Made by a program: the position numbers and the translations under genes | In this document: positions 1 to 10,785 of the stretch, one piece after another | Numbering within the stretch: position 1 is the stretch's first letter | Layout of the letters: every line of letters starts with the position of its first letter | The notes under the pieces: generated by a model | The model's database searches: none | Told to the model about the DNA's origin: nothing | What the model saw: only the letters and a program-made list of their open reading frames with translations | From: Triparma columacea | Taxonomy: Eukaryota; Sar; Bolidophyceae; Parmales; Triparmaceae | Reading direction: 5' to 3' | NCBI GenBank assembly: GCA_030267965.1 | Contig: BRYA01000095.1 | Span: 1 to 45,693 of the forward strand | DNA: 45,693 nucleotides

Positions 1-13
1 CTAAACATCTCAC

Positions 14-45
14 AAAGAAGACGAAGAAGACGAAGAAGGAGACAT
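14..45 (-). CDS. possible first exon of a minus-strand gene leaving the window
   Basis: An ATG at 45 (minus) opens a Ser-rich start (M-S-P followed by Ser residues) encoded by a GAAGAC-type microsatellite. It runs into a GTGAGA donor at 13. The rest of the gene would lie beyond position 1. This is a weak call: the exon is 32 nt of low-complexity sequence, and the only support is ATG plus donor. It could equally be chance in an intergenic microsatellite. Confidence 0.2.
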
Positions 46-169
46 GAGGTTTTGGAGGGTTTGTAATTTAAATAAGTTATTTTTGGGTAGCTCCGGAAAT
101 GATTATTATTCACTGCGTTCACCCGTCGCTTTCGCTCCTCCACCCCCCAATTTTTTCGTTTCGTAAGGA

Positions 170-304
170 TTTCTACACAGGAGTGATTATGTGACTGTTA
201 TGCTTTGACTTTTCTACGATTATTATATTTGATTCTATCCAGTACGCTTTGCTATTTTTTTTACACAGAAGTGGTTAGGTAATACTACGACTAACCACTG
301 TGTA
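170..304. repeat. imperfect repeat and bulged hairpin in the 5' intergenic region
   Basis: GTGGTTAG (271-278) and CTAACCAC (291-298) are perfect inverted arms around a 12-nt loop. The outer TACACA/TGTGTA pair extends the stem, with a GAA bulge on one side. A related direct copy of the left arm begins near 172 (CTACACAGGAGTG). The hairpin is followed at 304-320 and 369-381 by TCGCTTCGCTCC tags like those in introns elsewhere in the window. It could be a degraded miniature element or a leader RNA structure. Confidence 0.5.
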
Positions 305-464
305 GTCGCTTCGCTCCTCCATTCTGTTTCCTTCCTTTTTTATGCTCTTTGTTTCTTAACTTTTTTAAGTCGCTTCGCTCCATACTATGCAGTGGTATTT
401 TCTCTAGTGATTTTCTTTTCACCTCCTAACAACCTCGACGGAAGCTTCTCTGCGTATTCGCCAA

Positions 465-2240
465 ATGTCCGACCCTTCTCCTCGCGAGGTAACAGTATCG
501 TTCTTCGTGAATGGTCTGAAGGATGTGGATGCCATCGCGGGTACTGTGGATCTAGATTTTATCCTCTATGTTTCTTGGGTTGACCCTGCGCTGGCCGGGA
601 TCCCGGTGAGTGTGGATGAAAGGCAGGCTTTTGCGATACTAAGGGCAACTTATGAATACCAAAGGCACCTAACTAAAGGCACCTTATCTTGTAGACTCAC
701 GCAACATTTTCGCAACCCTTTCCATGTCTCGCTTCGCTCGCCGCTGCCATGCTCCCTTCCCTGCAGGTTGACGAGAGACCCCCTTATGACGAAGACTCCA
801 GGAAGGCCAACGATGAGAGGGAATGCTGCTGGAACCCAAAGATCGAAGTGAATAACAATGTCTCTTTGGAGGTGAGGACAACGCTGTGATGGACGAAAGT
901 TGGGGTTACACATGGTCGCGTCTAATTTCACCCTGGCTTTAAAACCCCCGCGCGCGCCGCAGACTTTATGGTCCCTGTATCCTCCGGGCTATCAGGGAGT
1001 TGAAGATGGGAAGGTAAGACTTGTACCGATACTGTAAAGGTCCTGCACACTACGCAACCCTCTCAACGGCTCGCTTCGCTCGCCGCATCTCGCTTAGGTG
1101 ATATGGGGTGCACGTTACCGCGGTTCTATCGCCAACGATATGGACCTCGCAATGTTCCCTCTAGACAGTGACTCTATATCAATCAACATCGGCCCCAAGG
1201 ACGAGACAATCGATAAGGTCGTCTTAAAGATAGACCCAGCCAAGCATGGCTTCGAGGGAGCTCCGGGGGACAGGATCAAGAAGTCAAACCTTGCGGAGTG
1301 GGCAGTCGACGTGCCGTGCGTTAGAGCTGGACTCTCAGGACCAACGGGGAGCGGCAATTACTACTCCAACGTCGAGTTTTGCATCATGGTACACAGGAAT
1401 TTCATGTATTACGTCTGGAAGGTCCTCGCCATCGTTTACCTGCTTATAATCAGCAGCTTCGTGGTGTTCGCCATGGACCCAGTGGACGACTTTGGGGAGA
1501 GAATAAACATCTGTCTGACCCTCTTCCTCGCCGCTGTCGCCTTTCTTTATGTCGTCGGGGAGAGCCTCCCCAAGGTCCCATACCTCACGCTCCTCGACAA
1601 GCTTATGCTTATCGCTTTCCTCTTTATCTTCCTCGCCGGCGTCGAATCCCTAGTCGCCAAGAATCTCCAGACCTCCCATGACAAGGGGAAAACACTAGAC
1701 TTTGTCTGCTGCATTGGCTTTCCCCTAGGTTACTTCGGCCTCAACTTCTTCACCCTCGGCATGGGGATACGCTATCGGTACAGGCTGATCAACGACAGGA
1801 CTGGAGAGGAGTATCAGAAGGCCTTAGCCCTCGACAGCAAGATGAAGTCCGTCGACGCCCTCAGGGGTAGCGGGAGCGTCTCTGGTGGGGGGAAGAAGGG
1901 TGAAGGTGGGGAGGAGGGTGGGGAGGTTGGAGGCAAGGCCGGAGGCGACGGGGGACCTACCCTAACAAAGGCAGAGTCCTTGGGTTCAGCGTCGCTACTC
2001 CCGGCGGTCACCAGGAGGGCCTCGTCTGTACTCAATGTTCTTTCCGGTGTTTCAGAGGCTTCTACGGAACTCGCGTTGAGGGTTGAAAGAGAGGAGGAGA
2101 TAGAGAGGGAGAGGGTTGAAGAGATGGTTGAGAAAGGGGACGTGGTTCTAGGGGATAGGGCGGATGGGAGCGGGGAAGGTTTAGGCACAAAGGGGGCGCC
2201 AAAGAAAAGGCTCAGCATAATTGGGAGTAAGAAGTATTAA
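465..2240 (+). CDS. pentameric ligand-gated ion channel (Cys-loop-type superfamily, no Cys-loop)
   Basis: Exons 465-605, 767-871, 963-1013 and 1098-2240, all phase 0, give about 479 aa. The N-terminal half matches the ligand-binding ectodomain (VTVSFFVNGL, then WNPKIEVNN around residue 70). Four membrane segments follow at about 204-225, 234-253, 266-284 and 300-320. M2 runs into ESLPKVPYLT..D, the hallmark of the family. The paired cysteines of the animal Cys-loop are absent, as in bacterial GLIC/ELIC. Such receptors form pentameric plasma-membrane channels; the ligand here is unknown. Odd point: about 155 residues of Gly-rich and then Glu/Arg-rich sequence follow M4, where the family normally ends. 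Introns 1 and 3 carry the TCGCTTCGCTCGCCG tag close to their acceptors. The start was chosen as the first ATG giving the conserved beta-1 strand. No signal peptide is seen, so an upstream exon is possible. Confidence 0.85.
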
Positions 2241-2319
2241 AGGGCGGGGGTGGAGGGGTGGTTATGGGATTGAGCACATTAAAAGTATGGTATTCTAAGA
2301 AGGAAACAAACGCCCCCTT

Positions 2320-3405
2320 TCACGGGTTAATTAAGTCGCCGTTTTCAACGTCTGCCCCACACGTCCTGCACACTTCCGGTTTCTTCCCCCAAACGCTCAA
2401 GCACAGGTTGCAAACCCATCCGATCCCGATCTCTTCCCCCGAATCGAAGCACCGGCCGAGGTACCGGATCTCTTCGACTTGGGGTTTGGTTAGGACGGTG
2501 GAGGCTGAGGGGGGGGGGAGGTAAACGGAGAGGAGGATCTGAGTAAGGCCACCGCCACGCTGGGCGGCTGGGAAAGGGGGCTTGAGGGTTGTGCCCCCGG
2601 TTATGGAGGTCAGCTGCTTAAGCATCACCGAACCCTTCTGGGCGGAGGCCTTTGTGGGGGGGAGGTAGAGGGTGGAAACGGGGCAGCTTAGGCTGAGGGC
2701 TGCAAAGGCGCAGTTCATTAGGGAGTTGTACTGGGTCACGAAATCTGGGGAGCACTGGATTACCAGCATCGACGTCTGGATGGGGGGCCTCTTGGTCGAC
2801 TTCCCGGAGGCGCGCTCTGACCTGAAGTTGTCGGCCTTTGCGGATGCCTCGAAGTCGTCTTGGTCGAGGAGGGAGGAATTTGAGGGGCAGTGCTTTTTGT
2901 GGAACTTGTTTATTATGCTGAGGGCGGAGGTTACGCCGGCTACTATGCCGGAGTGGGAGGGGGAGGAGGGGGAGGGGTGGGCGGGGGGGAGGTTGGAGGC
3001 TATGGAAGGGGCGGTGCTGGGGTCTGACTTGACAGGGAGCTGGTGGTACTCTGGCTCTTGGGAGAGGAACTCTGTTATTCCTTGTAGTAGTGATTGTGGT
3101 GTTGTGTTGTCGTGTGAATTGTCGTGTGAATTGTCGTCCATATTGTTGTCCATATTGTCCTCATAAATATTGTCCCAACATTTAGCCACCCTCTTTCCTG
3201 TTGTCCCTATTACTACGATATCTCCCTTCTCTACAATTTGTCTTGCTCTTATATAACCCTGTATTGAGGGTATGATGTGTTTGTGGAGAGTTGATGGACT
3301 GCTTTTTGGATCAACTTTGGAGAGGGAGGACCGATGTGCATGGCTTTGTGGCTGTAGGTCTAGAACTATACAGTGTAGTGATCGTGTGGGTGTATTGTTG
3401 AGCAT
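2320..3405 (-). CDS. TFB4: TFIIH subunit Tfb4/p34 (GTF2H3)
   Basis: Single exon, 361 aa. The C-terminal half is diagnostic: CAFAALSLSCPVSTLYL, then GGTTLKP, and a terminal C4 zinc finger (VCNLCLSVWGKKPEVCRTC). The N-terminal half is the degenerate von Willebrand A fold starting with CIVLDLQPQ. The protein belongs to core TFIIH, pairing with the Ssl1/p44 RING for RNA polymerase II initiation and nucleotide excision repair in the nucleus. An Asn/Asp-rich insert (residues about 80-100) is encoded by short tandem repeats near 3105-3175. The gene is convergent with the channel gene, with 79 nt between stops. Length is close to the family norm. Confidence 0.9.
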   Translation of the reverse strand: MLNNTPTRSLHCIVLDLQPQSHAHRSSLSKVDPKSSPSTLHKHIIPSIQGYIRARQIVEKGDIVVIGTTGKRVAKCWDNIYEDNMDNNMDDNSHDNSHDNTTPQSLLQGITEFLSQEPEYHQLPVKSDPSTAPSIASNLPPAHPSPSSPSHSGIVAGVTSALSIINKFHKKHCPSNSSLLDQDDFEASAKADNFRSERASGKSTKRPPIQTSMLVIQCSPDFVTQYNSLMNCAFAALSLSCPVSTLYLPPTKASAQKGSVMLKQLTSITGGTTLKPPFPAAQRGGGLTQILLSVYLPPPSASTVLTKPQVEEIRYLGRCFDSGEEIGIGWVCNLCLSVWGKKPEVCRTCGADVENGDLINP

Positions 3406-3716
3406 TTTCGTGGAGGTTTGTGTGGTGGTGGTGCGTGTTTTATAAAAGTTTGGCCTTATGAGGGAGTAAGTAAGGGGTGTGAATAAAGTGGAAAAAGGAA
3501 GGGCAAAACCCCCAATACATTGTTGTTGTGTCTGAGCTTTTCCATTGCGCCTACGTGTCGTGATGATTTAATTGACGGTAGGAAAACAACGGCGCTTTCG
3601 CTTTAAAATTTTCTCAATCAATTTCCGAGGTCGTTAAAGTATCTAAAAGTGCAGCAGAACCCTAAATTAACCCTCCCAACTTTCCCAATCTTGGACCAAA
3701 TTAATTCCCAAACAAT

Positions 3717-6031
3717 ATGGGTCAATGCCTTGGCACAGAAGGCGATCAAGCCACACATGACCTTCGTGGAAATATGATGAGAGAACGAACATCAAAAGGT
3801 GGACAAGATGTTCTAGACGTATATGAGAAGGTAAAATATCCGCCAGCAGCAAAAGAGCGACAACAACTTGCCACTGAAATTTATGAACACAACGTCAATT
3901 TGCACTTTTTGGCGCCTTTGGAACTCATTTAGATCTAAAGATACACGCAACCGACCACAAACTGCACAATTTTATCCCAGTTATACAATATATTTCCTCA
4001 CTTCCTAACACCCCCCCTCCTCTCCCTTCCTCTCTAACCCTAACAACAATAACACTCAGGTAAAGTCGCTCGGGGAGGGTTCAATGGGCAGTGTCATTAT
4101 GGTCAGAAAGAAACACCAGAACCCCGCCCAATTGGGAAGCTTTAAGAACTCCAAGGAGTTCCAAAAAAAGGTGAGAAAAGATAGTTGCTTTGTTTGGGTG
4201 AACGATGTCCACTTGAACGATGTCCACTTTCACTCCTTCCACTTTCACTCCTTTGCCAGTCCCTCGCCGCTCCCCTCTCTTACCCCTAACATCACACACA
4301 TCCTAGGAGTCCTCTCGCTCCTCGCAGTCCTCTGGCCTGTACGCCCTCAAGGCAATCCAGCTCTCCCGCATGTCCGACGAGTTCATATCTGAGCTTAAGA
4401 ACGAGATTGACATCCTCAAGTCCCTTGACCACCCAAACATTGTCCGCCCCATTGAAGTCTTCAACCGTCGCCGTCAAATGTTTGTGATAATGGAGCTCTG
4501 CTCCGGCGGTGACCTCTACACTCGCGACCCCTACACTGAGGGAGCCGCTGCCCACATCGTCGGGAAGCTCTGCAGCGCGATCAGCTACATGCACTCGAAG
4601 AACATCACGCATAGGGACCTCAAGTTTGAGAACATCATGTTCGAGAGCCCCAGCCCCAACGCTGAGATCAAGGTCATCGACTTCGGACTCAGCAAGAAGG
4701 TGAGCAGAAGAAAGCGCAACGCGCGCGGCGGTTGCGTAACGCATCGACACTAAAGCACGGACACTGGCTTGCGGGATACTAACGCAAACCCTTTCGCTTC
4801 GTCCACTTGGCTCCCCTCCCCCCCACCCCCCCCCCCCAACACCCTCCAGTACGTGCCCGACAACCCTCACCTCATGGAGGGCGTCGGTACCATCTACACC
4901 ATGGCCCCCCAGGTCCTCCAAGGCCTCTACACCGAGAAGGCCGACCTCTGGTCCGTGGGCGTTATCAGCTTCATGCTGCTCTGCTCGGAGATGCCGTTCT
5001 CGGGGAGGAAGAGGAGGCATGTTATTGATAAGATCATGAGGTGCAACTACAGCTTCACCAGCGACAGGTGGACGAAGATTAGCGATAAGGCGAAGAATGT
5101 GAGGAAGGGGATTGGGGAGTGAAGTGGAGGGTGGCTTTAGCGAAAGGGAGGAGGAGGAAACTAGGGAAAACTGAAAACTAATCCAAACGACCCGCCCTCC
5201 CCCACGCAGTTTATCAGAGGACTGATCGAGATGGATCCGAAGAAAAGGTGGTCCGCGGACCAAGCGCTTGAGTCACACTGGCTACAGAAGGAGGTAAGAG
5301 CTTAAGGTGAACGCTTTACAACCTCCCAACACAACCCCTATAGCTAACCCAACCCATTTTTCTTCTTCATCTCTGCGCTTCTTCCGCAGTTCGACCTCGC
5401 TCAAAGGCGCCCCTCCATCGACGTCATGGACAACGTCGCCTCCTCCCTAAAGTCCTACAGCGGCAAGACAAAGCTTCAAAAGATGGCCCTCATGGTCGTA
5501 GCCCACCAGTCAACCACGGAGGAAATCGTAGAGCTCCGCAAGGCATTCGACCAGTACGACGCCGCGAACAACGGGACCATACAGTACGGGGAGTTCACGG
5601 AAATTCTAGGGAAAATGAACTACCCGAAGGAGGAGATGGAGGACATATTCGCGAGCGTCGACGTTGACGGGAGCGGGAATATACACTACACTGAATTCCT
5701 CGCCGCGACGTTGGAGGCGCATGGACATATTGAAGAGGAGAGACTTGCGGAGGCATTCGACCGTCTCGACAGCGACGATAGCGGTTTTATAACAAAGGCG
5801 AACCTCAAGGAGATGCTCGGTACAGAGTACACCTCATCCGCCGCTTCCGCGTTAATCGCCGAGGCCGACGTCAACAACGACGGACGCATTAGCTGGGATG
5901 AGTTCAGGGGAATGTTCGAGAGGCAGCAACGTGAGGCCATGAAGAAGGCGGGGCTAATAGACAGGAAGAACACCATGGACGGGAGTGAGGAGGGACTTCT
6001 AGGTGTTAATGCGGAGATACCTATGGGATGA
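3717..6031 (+). CDS. calcium-dependent protein kinase (CDPK)
   Basis: Exons 3717-3830, 4060-4170, 4328-4699, 4850-5098, 5210-5293 and 5390-6031, all phase 0, give 523 aa. MGQC at the start predicts N-myristoylation of Gly2 and palmitoylation of Cys4, so membrane attachment. The kinase domain shows the glycine loop LGEGSMGSV, YALK (ATP-binding Lys), HRDLKFEN and DFGLSKK; the APE motif is APQ. A junction segment and four canonical EF-hands follow: DQYDAANNGTIQ, DVDGSGNIHYTE, DSDDSGFITKAN and DVNNDGRISWDE. Calcium binding to the EF lobe releases the kinase, a plant/alveolate/stramenopile calcium-signalling design. Intron 2 carries a doubled 13-nt unit (GATGTCCACTT region, 4205-4235). The last 91 nt of the gene are duplicated directly downstream. 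Confidence 0.93.
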
Positions 6032-6132
6032 GGGAGGACGTGAAGATGAAGGGGTAATAGAGAGGATGAACAACATGGACGGGTAGTGAGGAGGGACTGC
6101 TAGGAGTTAATGCGGAGATATCTATGAGATGA
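5941..6132 (+). repeat. 91-bp tandem duplication of the CDPK 3' end
   Basis: Copy 1 (5941-6031) is the last 30 codons plus stop of the CDPK. Copy 2 (6042-6132) follows after a 10-nt spacer with about a dozen substitutions and one inserted base after ATGGACGGG. Copy 2 holds in-frame stops (TAATAG at its start, TAG after ATGGACGGG) and is not translated. It forms part of the presumed 3' UTR. Confidence 0.9.
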
Positions 6133-6428
6133 AACAACTATAATAAGAGTGGGGGGGGGGAGGTAAAGGAAGGGGGGGGGGGAGAATAGAATAGAAGACA
6201 TATTTTGTTCGAAATCGACACATATCGACTCTGGATTTCATCCTACTCCTTACGGCTTCGAACATGCCCTTCATGATGAGGTTGGGCCTGCTCTCAATTC
6301 CACTCCCCCCCGAAAACCACCCCCTTAACTTCAATCCCCACTTTCAACTTTTTCTTTTTTTTTCTTTTTTGCGTTTCCCCCCCTTTCCCACACCCTAAAC
6401 TAGCCCTTTCAAATGTTCAACTTTTCCC

Positions 6429-8030
6429 TTACCTCCTCGATGCCGTCCTAATAGTTCCCGCCCCCTTAACCGCTTTCCCCATAAACTTCTCCCTCCCCAC
6501 CTTCCCCGCCGCTGTCTTCGCCGCAGTTGTCTTTGCCGTTTTCCTCAACAGTTTCCTCAAGAATTTCGCGCTCCTTCCTCCCCCCACAAAAACCGCTGCA
6601 CCGGCCATAACTTCACCACCTTTGATCAAAGTCCCCTTATGCTGCTGTAGGAGGGTCTGGACTTTCACCTTGAAACCTGAGAACGGCCAAGACGATGATA
6701 GGGTAGGGTCCAATACTACTACCATGGAACGACCGAGCATTAATGCGTTGTCGGTTGAGACGGTTAAAGAGGAACCGGGGGCTGGGTGAGGGGTGTGAAG
6801 GGTGGGGTGGGGGTGAGGGGTTGGTTTTGTATTTGTCGTTTGTTACTTAAATTTATTTCACGTAATTCCCTCCCCCCCCCCCACCCCCACACACACGACA
6901 CACGCGCACTCACCTCCCTTCTGTTTCCAAACGACAACCTTCCCTTCAATAAGCGTGAGTTCCCCCTCCTCCGTTAAAGTTAACTTGGATCTCTTCGGCC
7001 TAATCTTCGTCTGAAGTCGGAGTTGAGGTTCAACCTCACAACCGAAACCACCAGGACAAAGATGACGGGTACGGAAGTTAGTAAGTGCAAGTGAGAGGTT
7101 CTTAACCGCACCCGTCAGCGTCTCCGGTGCTTCTTTCAGGGTTGGGGGTAGTGATAACTTGAGGTACTCCGTAGGTGGTGGTAGAGGTGGTGGTGGTAAA
7201 GAGGTTTTCGTAACCAGGGATACGTGAGTGATGTGAGAACCTGGGGGTAGGTATGATCCTGGTAGATCGGTAATGGACATCCTGTTCGTGAAGATAACGT
7301 TAAGTAGGAACGTCGTTAGGATGAACGCAGACACGAGGATAGACATCTTCGACATGTGTAGTGAGACCTTGTCTTGTACCTTATCGAAGGTAGTCAAACC
7401 GACTAGCTCATCGCCCCTCTTCGTGCCCGTCGTATTCTCTCCGTAGACTTGACTTCCGTAGTTCCTATCCTCCTTAACCTCAAGGTTGCTCCCCGTCCTC
7501 TCAAGCGCTTTCAAATCAGCGGTTGGTGAACCTCCTGATCCCTCATCGCTCCCGTCCTTACCAGGTGAGCCTGAGCCCTTAGGACCCGCGTATACGACGT
7601 AGCTGGGTGATAGTGGTGGTGCGATTTCAGGCGAAGCTCCTTTCCCTGTGTCCTTTGCGCGCGGGGACTTGATCGTCTTCTGGATCTCCATGGATTGGAG
7701 GAGGGCTTTAAGCTTCGTTGACTTCCTCATGTTCTCGGAGTGACGGGCTGTCTGGGCGGCGGTTAAACCGGAGGGGATACCGAGGAGGAGCTCGTTTTGG
7801 AGGACGGCGTACTTCTTAATGGAGAAACTGTTTACGAACTCCGCACCAGCTGGGCGGCAGAGACCTACGCATGTGGAGGCTAGGGAGTCCTTGTTGTGGG
7901 ATGACTGGAGCTTGACGTTCTGTAGGACCGACCTTATGGTGGCGTCCTGGGTGAAGGAGACCTGAAGGACCTCGAACTTCTTACGACCGGCGGGAGTAGA
8001 GGAGGTTGCGGAAGCGGAGGGAGCCTCCAT
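6429..8030 (-). CDS. unknown protein with one membrane segment
   Basis: Exons 8030-6914 and 6781-6429 with a 132-nt intron (phase 1) give 489 aa. I do not recognise the family. Residues 1-120 are a compact, non-repetitive region (KKFEVLQVSFTQD, SLASTCVGLCRPAG, NELLLGIPSGL). A low-complexity Ser/Gly/Pro/acidic stretch follows, then one membrane helix (MSILVSAFILTTFLLNVIF) and a Pro-rich stretch. The second side holds a region rich in beta-type sequence, with a basic Lys/Ala tail (KTAKTTAAKTAAGK). Its layout suggests a single-pass membrane protein. The start at 8030 (MEAPSA) is chosen because the longer in-frame start at 8147 would translate a G homopolymer region; that longer form is not excluded. 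Confidence 0.65.
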
Positions 8031-8147
8031 GAGGAGGATGGCGCAGGTTATGACCGTCCTGCCCTTGCTGGGATTATCAGAGCGGTGCGGGGGGGGGGGG
8101 GTTTCATGTGTTTCAGTATATATATATCTAATATAGCGTCGTGACAA

Positions 8148-9522
8148 CTACGTCACGCTCCTTAAGACAGCCCAGTGACACGCCCAACTGTTCCACCTGC
8201 GCTTCATGCTCGCCCCTTTTCCCCCTCTCTCACTCACCTTGTTCCGTCTGTGAGGGCGCTAGTGACTGTGCTGTTGTCTCCGTTCCCTTGGGAGCTAATA
8301 GTGTCTGTGTCACCTCCCTTCTTTGAGCGCTTCATCTTGATTCCTAGGAATGACATAACTTCAGTTTAATTTGTGCACGTGTGTTGATTGTTTGTGTTAT
8401 TCTAGTGTCGTGTGTATGGGTGTGTGTGGGTGTGTATGGGTGTTAGGGTAAGTGTAATTAAGGCAGTAAGGTGTTGTGATGCAGTAATCCCTCAGAAATA
8501 TAAGTTGTTTTCTTCATCAACGGTTGTCAATGAATACGAGTATGACAAGCATTGTCGAGATAATCGAACCATCGAACAGTTTATTCCTCATTGAGATGAC
8601 GTTAGTAGTATTTGGAACATTTGTAGTGGGAAAGTGTGTGTGTATACGTCATTATACGTCTATATATATCGATACATAGTCACGTATATCCATAAATAGT
8701 CATACATGCGCAATATAGAGGTATAATGTGGTAATTCAATGGTAATTTCAATAGAAGGGTCGACAAGTTTTTGACGTGTGCCTCAATTGTTGGACTATTA
8801 TATCCTCCTATATGCGAACAAATGTGATATATATATACGTAGTGTGCGAATATGGGGATGTATGCCCCTACGTATATACACACACGCCCATAAACTACAA
8901 ATTTTCCCTAATTCCAAAGGATGTCCAACCCGTGAGGTGTGAGGCCCAATTTTATCCTCTATATCTACAAACTACGCCATCAAACGCAATCATCTCCTCT
9001 ACAATAGTCATAAAAACATATGGGTTACGATACGAATCAATATAAGCCAGCAAATAGCCATAAAAGTACCTTCAGAAGAAAGAAGAAATGGAAGAAATCA
9101 GTGGAAGTCGAATCTTCAATAAGAATCGTCTTTTCCTCCGAGGAATTTGGAAGTTAGAAGGATCCTGAGGCGGGGAGAAGACATAAATTTTCCTGCTTGA
9201 TAAGAAAGTTCGTGCGCTACTAGGGGGCCCCGGCCCCTCCACGTAGGATTAGCGTCACGTATAGGGGAATTTTTCAATGCCACCCACCCACCCTGCTGAG
9301 AAGCGTGTCTCGTACACCTTCGACGCGCTTGGAATGACAATAAACCGCACCGCGTTTAATTTGCAAAAGGCCTTCGCCAGATTTCGTTATTCCTCAAGAA
9401 TGGTAATTCCTCTGGAACAACATTTCCACTTCTCGACTCCTTCTTCCTCAAATCACAGACCTCAATTAAATATTCTATAAGACGTATCACAATACAATTA
9501 CATCATTCCAAACACATAGATT
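8148..9522. other. gene-free interval
   Basis: I see no coding region with protein-like composition, no tRNA cloverleaf and no snRNA that I recognise. The interval has TG-rich (8400-8450) and TA-rich (8650-8890) low-complexity tracts. It presumably includes the promoter of the RanBP2-type gene at its right end and the upstream region of the membrane-protein gene at its left end. The short ORFs here do not resemble proteins. Confidence 0.6.
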
Positions 9523-10542
9523 ATGAAACTATTTAGCACAAAAAAGAAGTCATCGTCATCGTCATCCTCAAACAACAATCAGGACCAATCCTCACCCGCT
9601 GCCATCAATGGTCAAGCTCCCAAAAATCCATCCCAAGCACCTGACGAGGATACAGAGGTGGAAAAGAAGGAGGAAACTAAGAGCGCACTAAGCGATATAC
9701 TCACGGAAGATGATTTACTAAAAATACCATTAGAACAGCTAAACAGTAAACAACGAAGGCTGCTTCGTCGTAAACTCAAGAGGGACCAGGAGGATGGCGA
9801 CACCGCCTCAGATCAAGTCACCTCCCCCACCCACCCCGTTAAGAAGGGGGCGATTAAGACAGACTCATCGAACCTTAAACTATCTGAACTCGACCAGACC
9901 AAGTTGCTAAAAAAACTAAGCAAGAAGGGTGGTGTTAACTCCCAAGCCTCCGGGTCTGGTAAAAAGGCAGCAAAAGACTTCTCTAAAATGAAGGACCTCC
10001 CTCCAGAGGAGCGTGAGCGTCGTATGAAACAGCGTGCTTCACAAATCGAGGCAGCTGCACGTCGTGAGAAGGAGAAATTGGAAGGTGGTGGTAAGACTAC
10101 GCATAAGCATCCGCTTAATAGCGAGAGGAGGAGAGCTAATAAAAGGAAACCTAGCGATAATATGAAGATTGCGATTGCGAAAAAGAAGAGTAAGTCCGAG
10201 AAAGTTGGTGCCGGTCGCGGTGGTGATAATAGTAAAAAGGATTGGAATACCTCAGGATTCTCTATCCGTAAAGGCCTCGGGGGATCTGAAGGGGGGGGGA
10301 ATAACAACGTTCAAGAGGGGGATTGGAGGTGTGGTAAATGTAGGGAGAATAACTTCGCTAGGAGATTCGAATGCTTTAAATGCGGGGAGAAAAAATCAGG
10401 GGGAGGAGGTGGGAGGGGAGGAGGGAGAGGAGGTGGTGGGAGGGGAGGTAGAGGAGGAGGAGGTAGAGGTATGGGTAGAGGGGGAGGGAGGGGAATGGGA
10501 ATGGGGAGAGGAGGTGGGAGAGGGAGAGGGTATATGGGTTAA
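9523..10542 (+). CDS. RanBP2-type zinc finger protein with RGG tail (probable RNA-binding)
   Basis: Single exon, 339 aa. The N-terminus is Ser/Asn-rich. A helical basic stretch follows (LNSKQRRLLRRKLKRD), then Lys/Arg-rich segments with likely nuclear signals (KRKPSDNMKIAIAKKKSK). Near residue 265 lies a RanBP2 zinc finger, GDWRCGKCRENNFARRFECF with KCG after it, that is W-x-C-x2-C-x10-C-x2-C including the conserved Asn. The last ~45 residues are Gly/Arg repeats. Such fingers bind single-stranded RNA (ZRANB2 family), and RGG tails bind RNA nonspecifically and are arginine-methylated. Role inferred: nuclear or nucleolar RNA binding. The gene converges on chlH, 243 nt away; that gap is mostly C-rich homopolymer sequence. 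Confidence 0.8.
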   Translation: MKLFSTKKKSSSSSSSNNNQDQSSPAAINGQAPKNPSQAPDEDTEVEKKEETKSALSDILTEDDLLKIPLEQLNSKQRRLLRRKLKRDQEDGDTASDQVTSPTHPVKKGAIKTDSSNLKLSELDQTKLLKKLSKKGGVNSQASGSGKKAAKDFSKMKDLPPEERERRMKQRASQIEAAARREKEKLEGGGKTTHKHPLNSERRRANKRKPSDNMKIAIAKKKSKSEKVGAGRGGDNSKKDWNTSGFSIRKGLGGSEGGGNNNVQEGDWRCGKCRENNFARRFECFKCGEKKSGGGGGRGGGRGGGGRGGRGGGGRGMGRGGGRGMGMGRGGGRGRGYMG

Positions 10543-10785
10543 AAAAACAAAACGGATTGTGTGAAAAATTAGTGAAAAAATTCTATCACGCGTGGAATAA
10601 CCCCCCCCCCCTCCCCCCATTCTCGGACCCCAACCCCTCTCCCTTCCTTCTTGAGTAATAGAACAGAGTATAGTAAACATCATCCTCTTTCGCAAGTCCT
10701 CCTTTAGCGACTTCTTTTTTTAGCGATAAGTCGCCCTCCCCCCCCCTTCTTTCTTTCTTTCTCTCTCCCTCCCCCCTTATTTCTC

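Noticed and set aside
9116..9340. minus-strand ORF of 74 codons in the gene-free interval
   Set aside because: Basic composition but no recognisable domain, no splice context, and codon use unlike neighbours; not enough to call a gene or transposon remnant.
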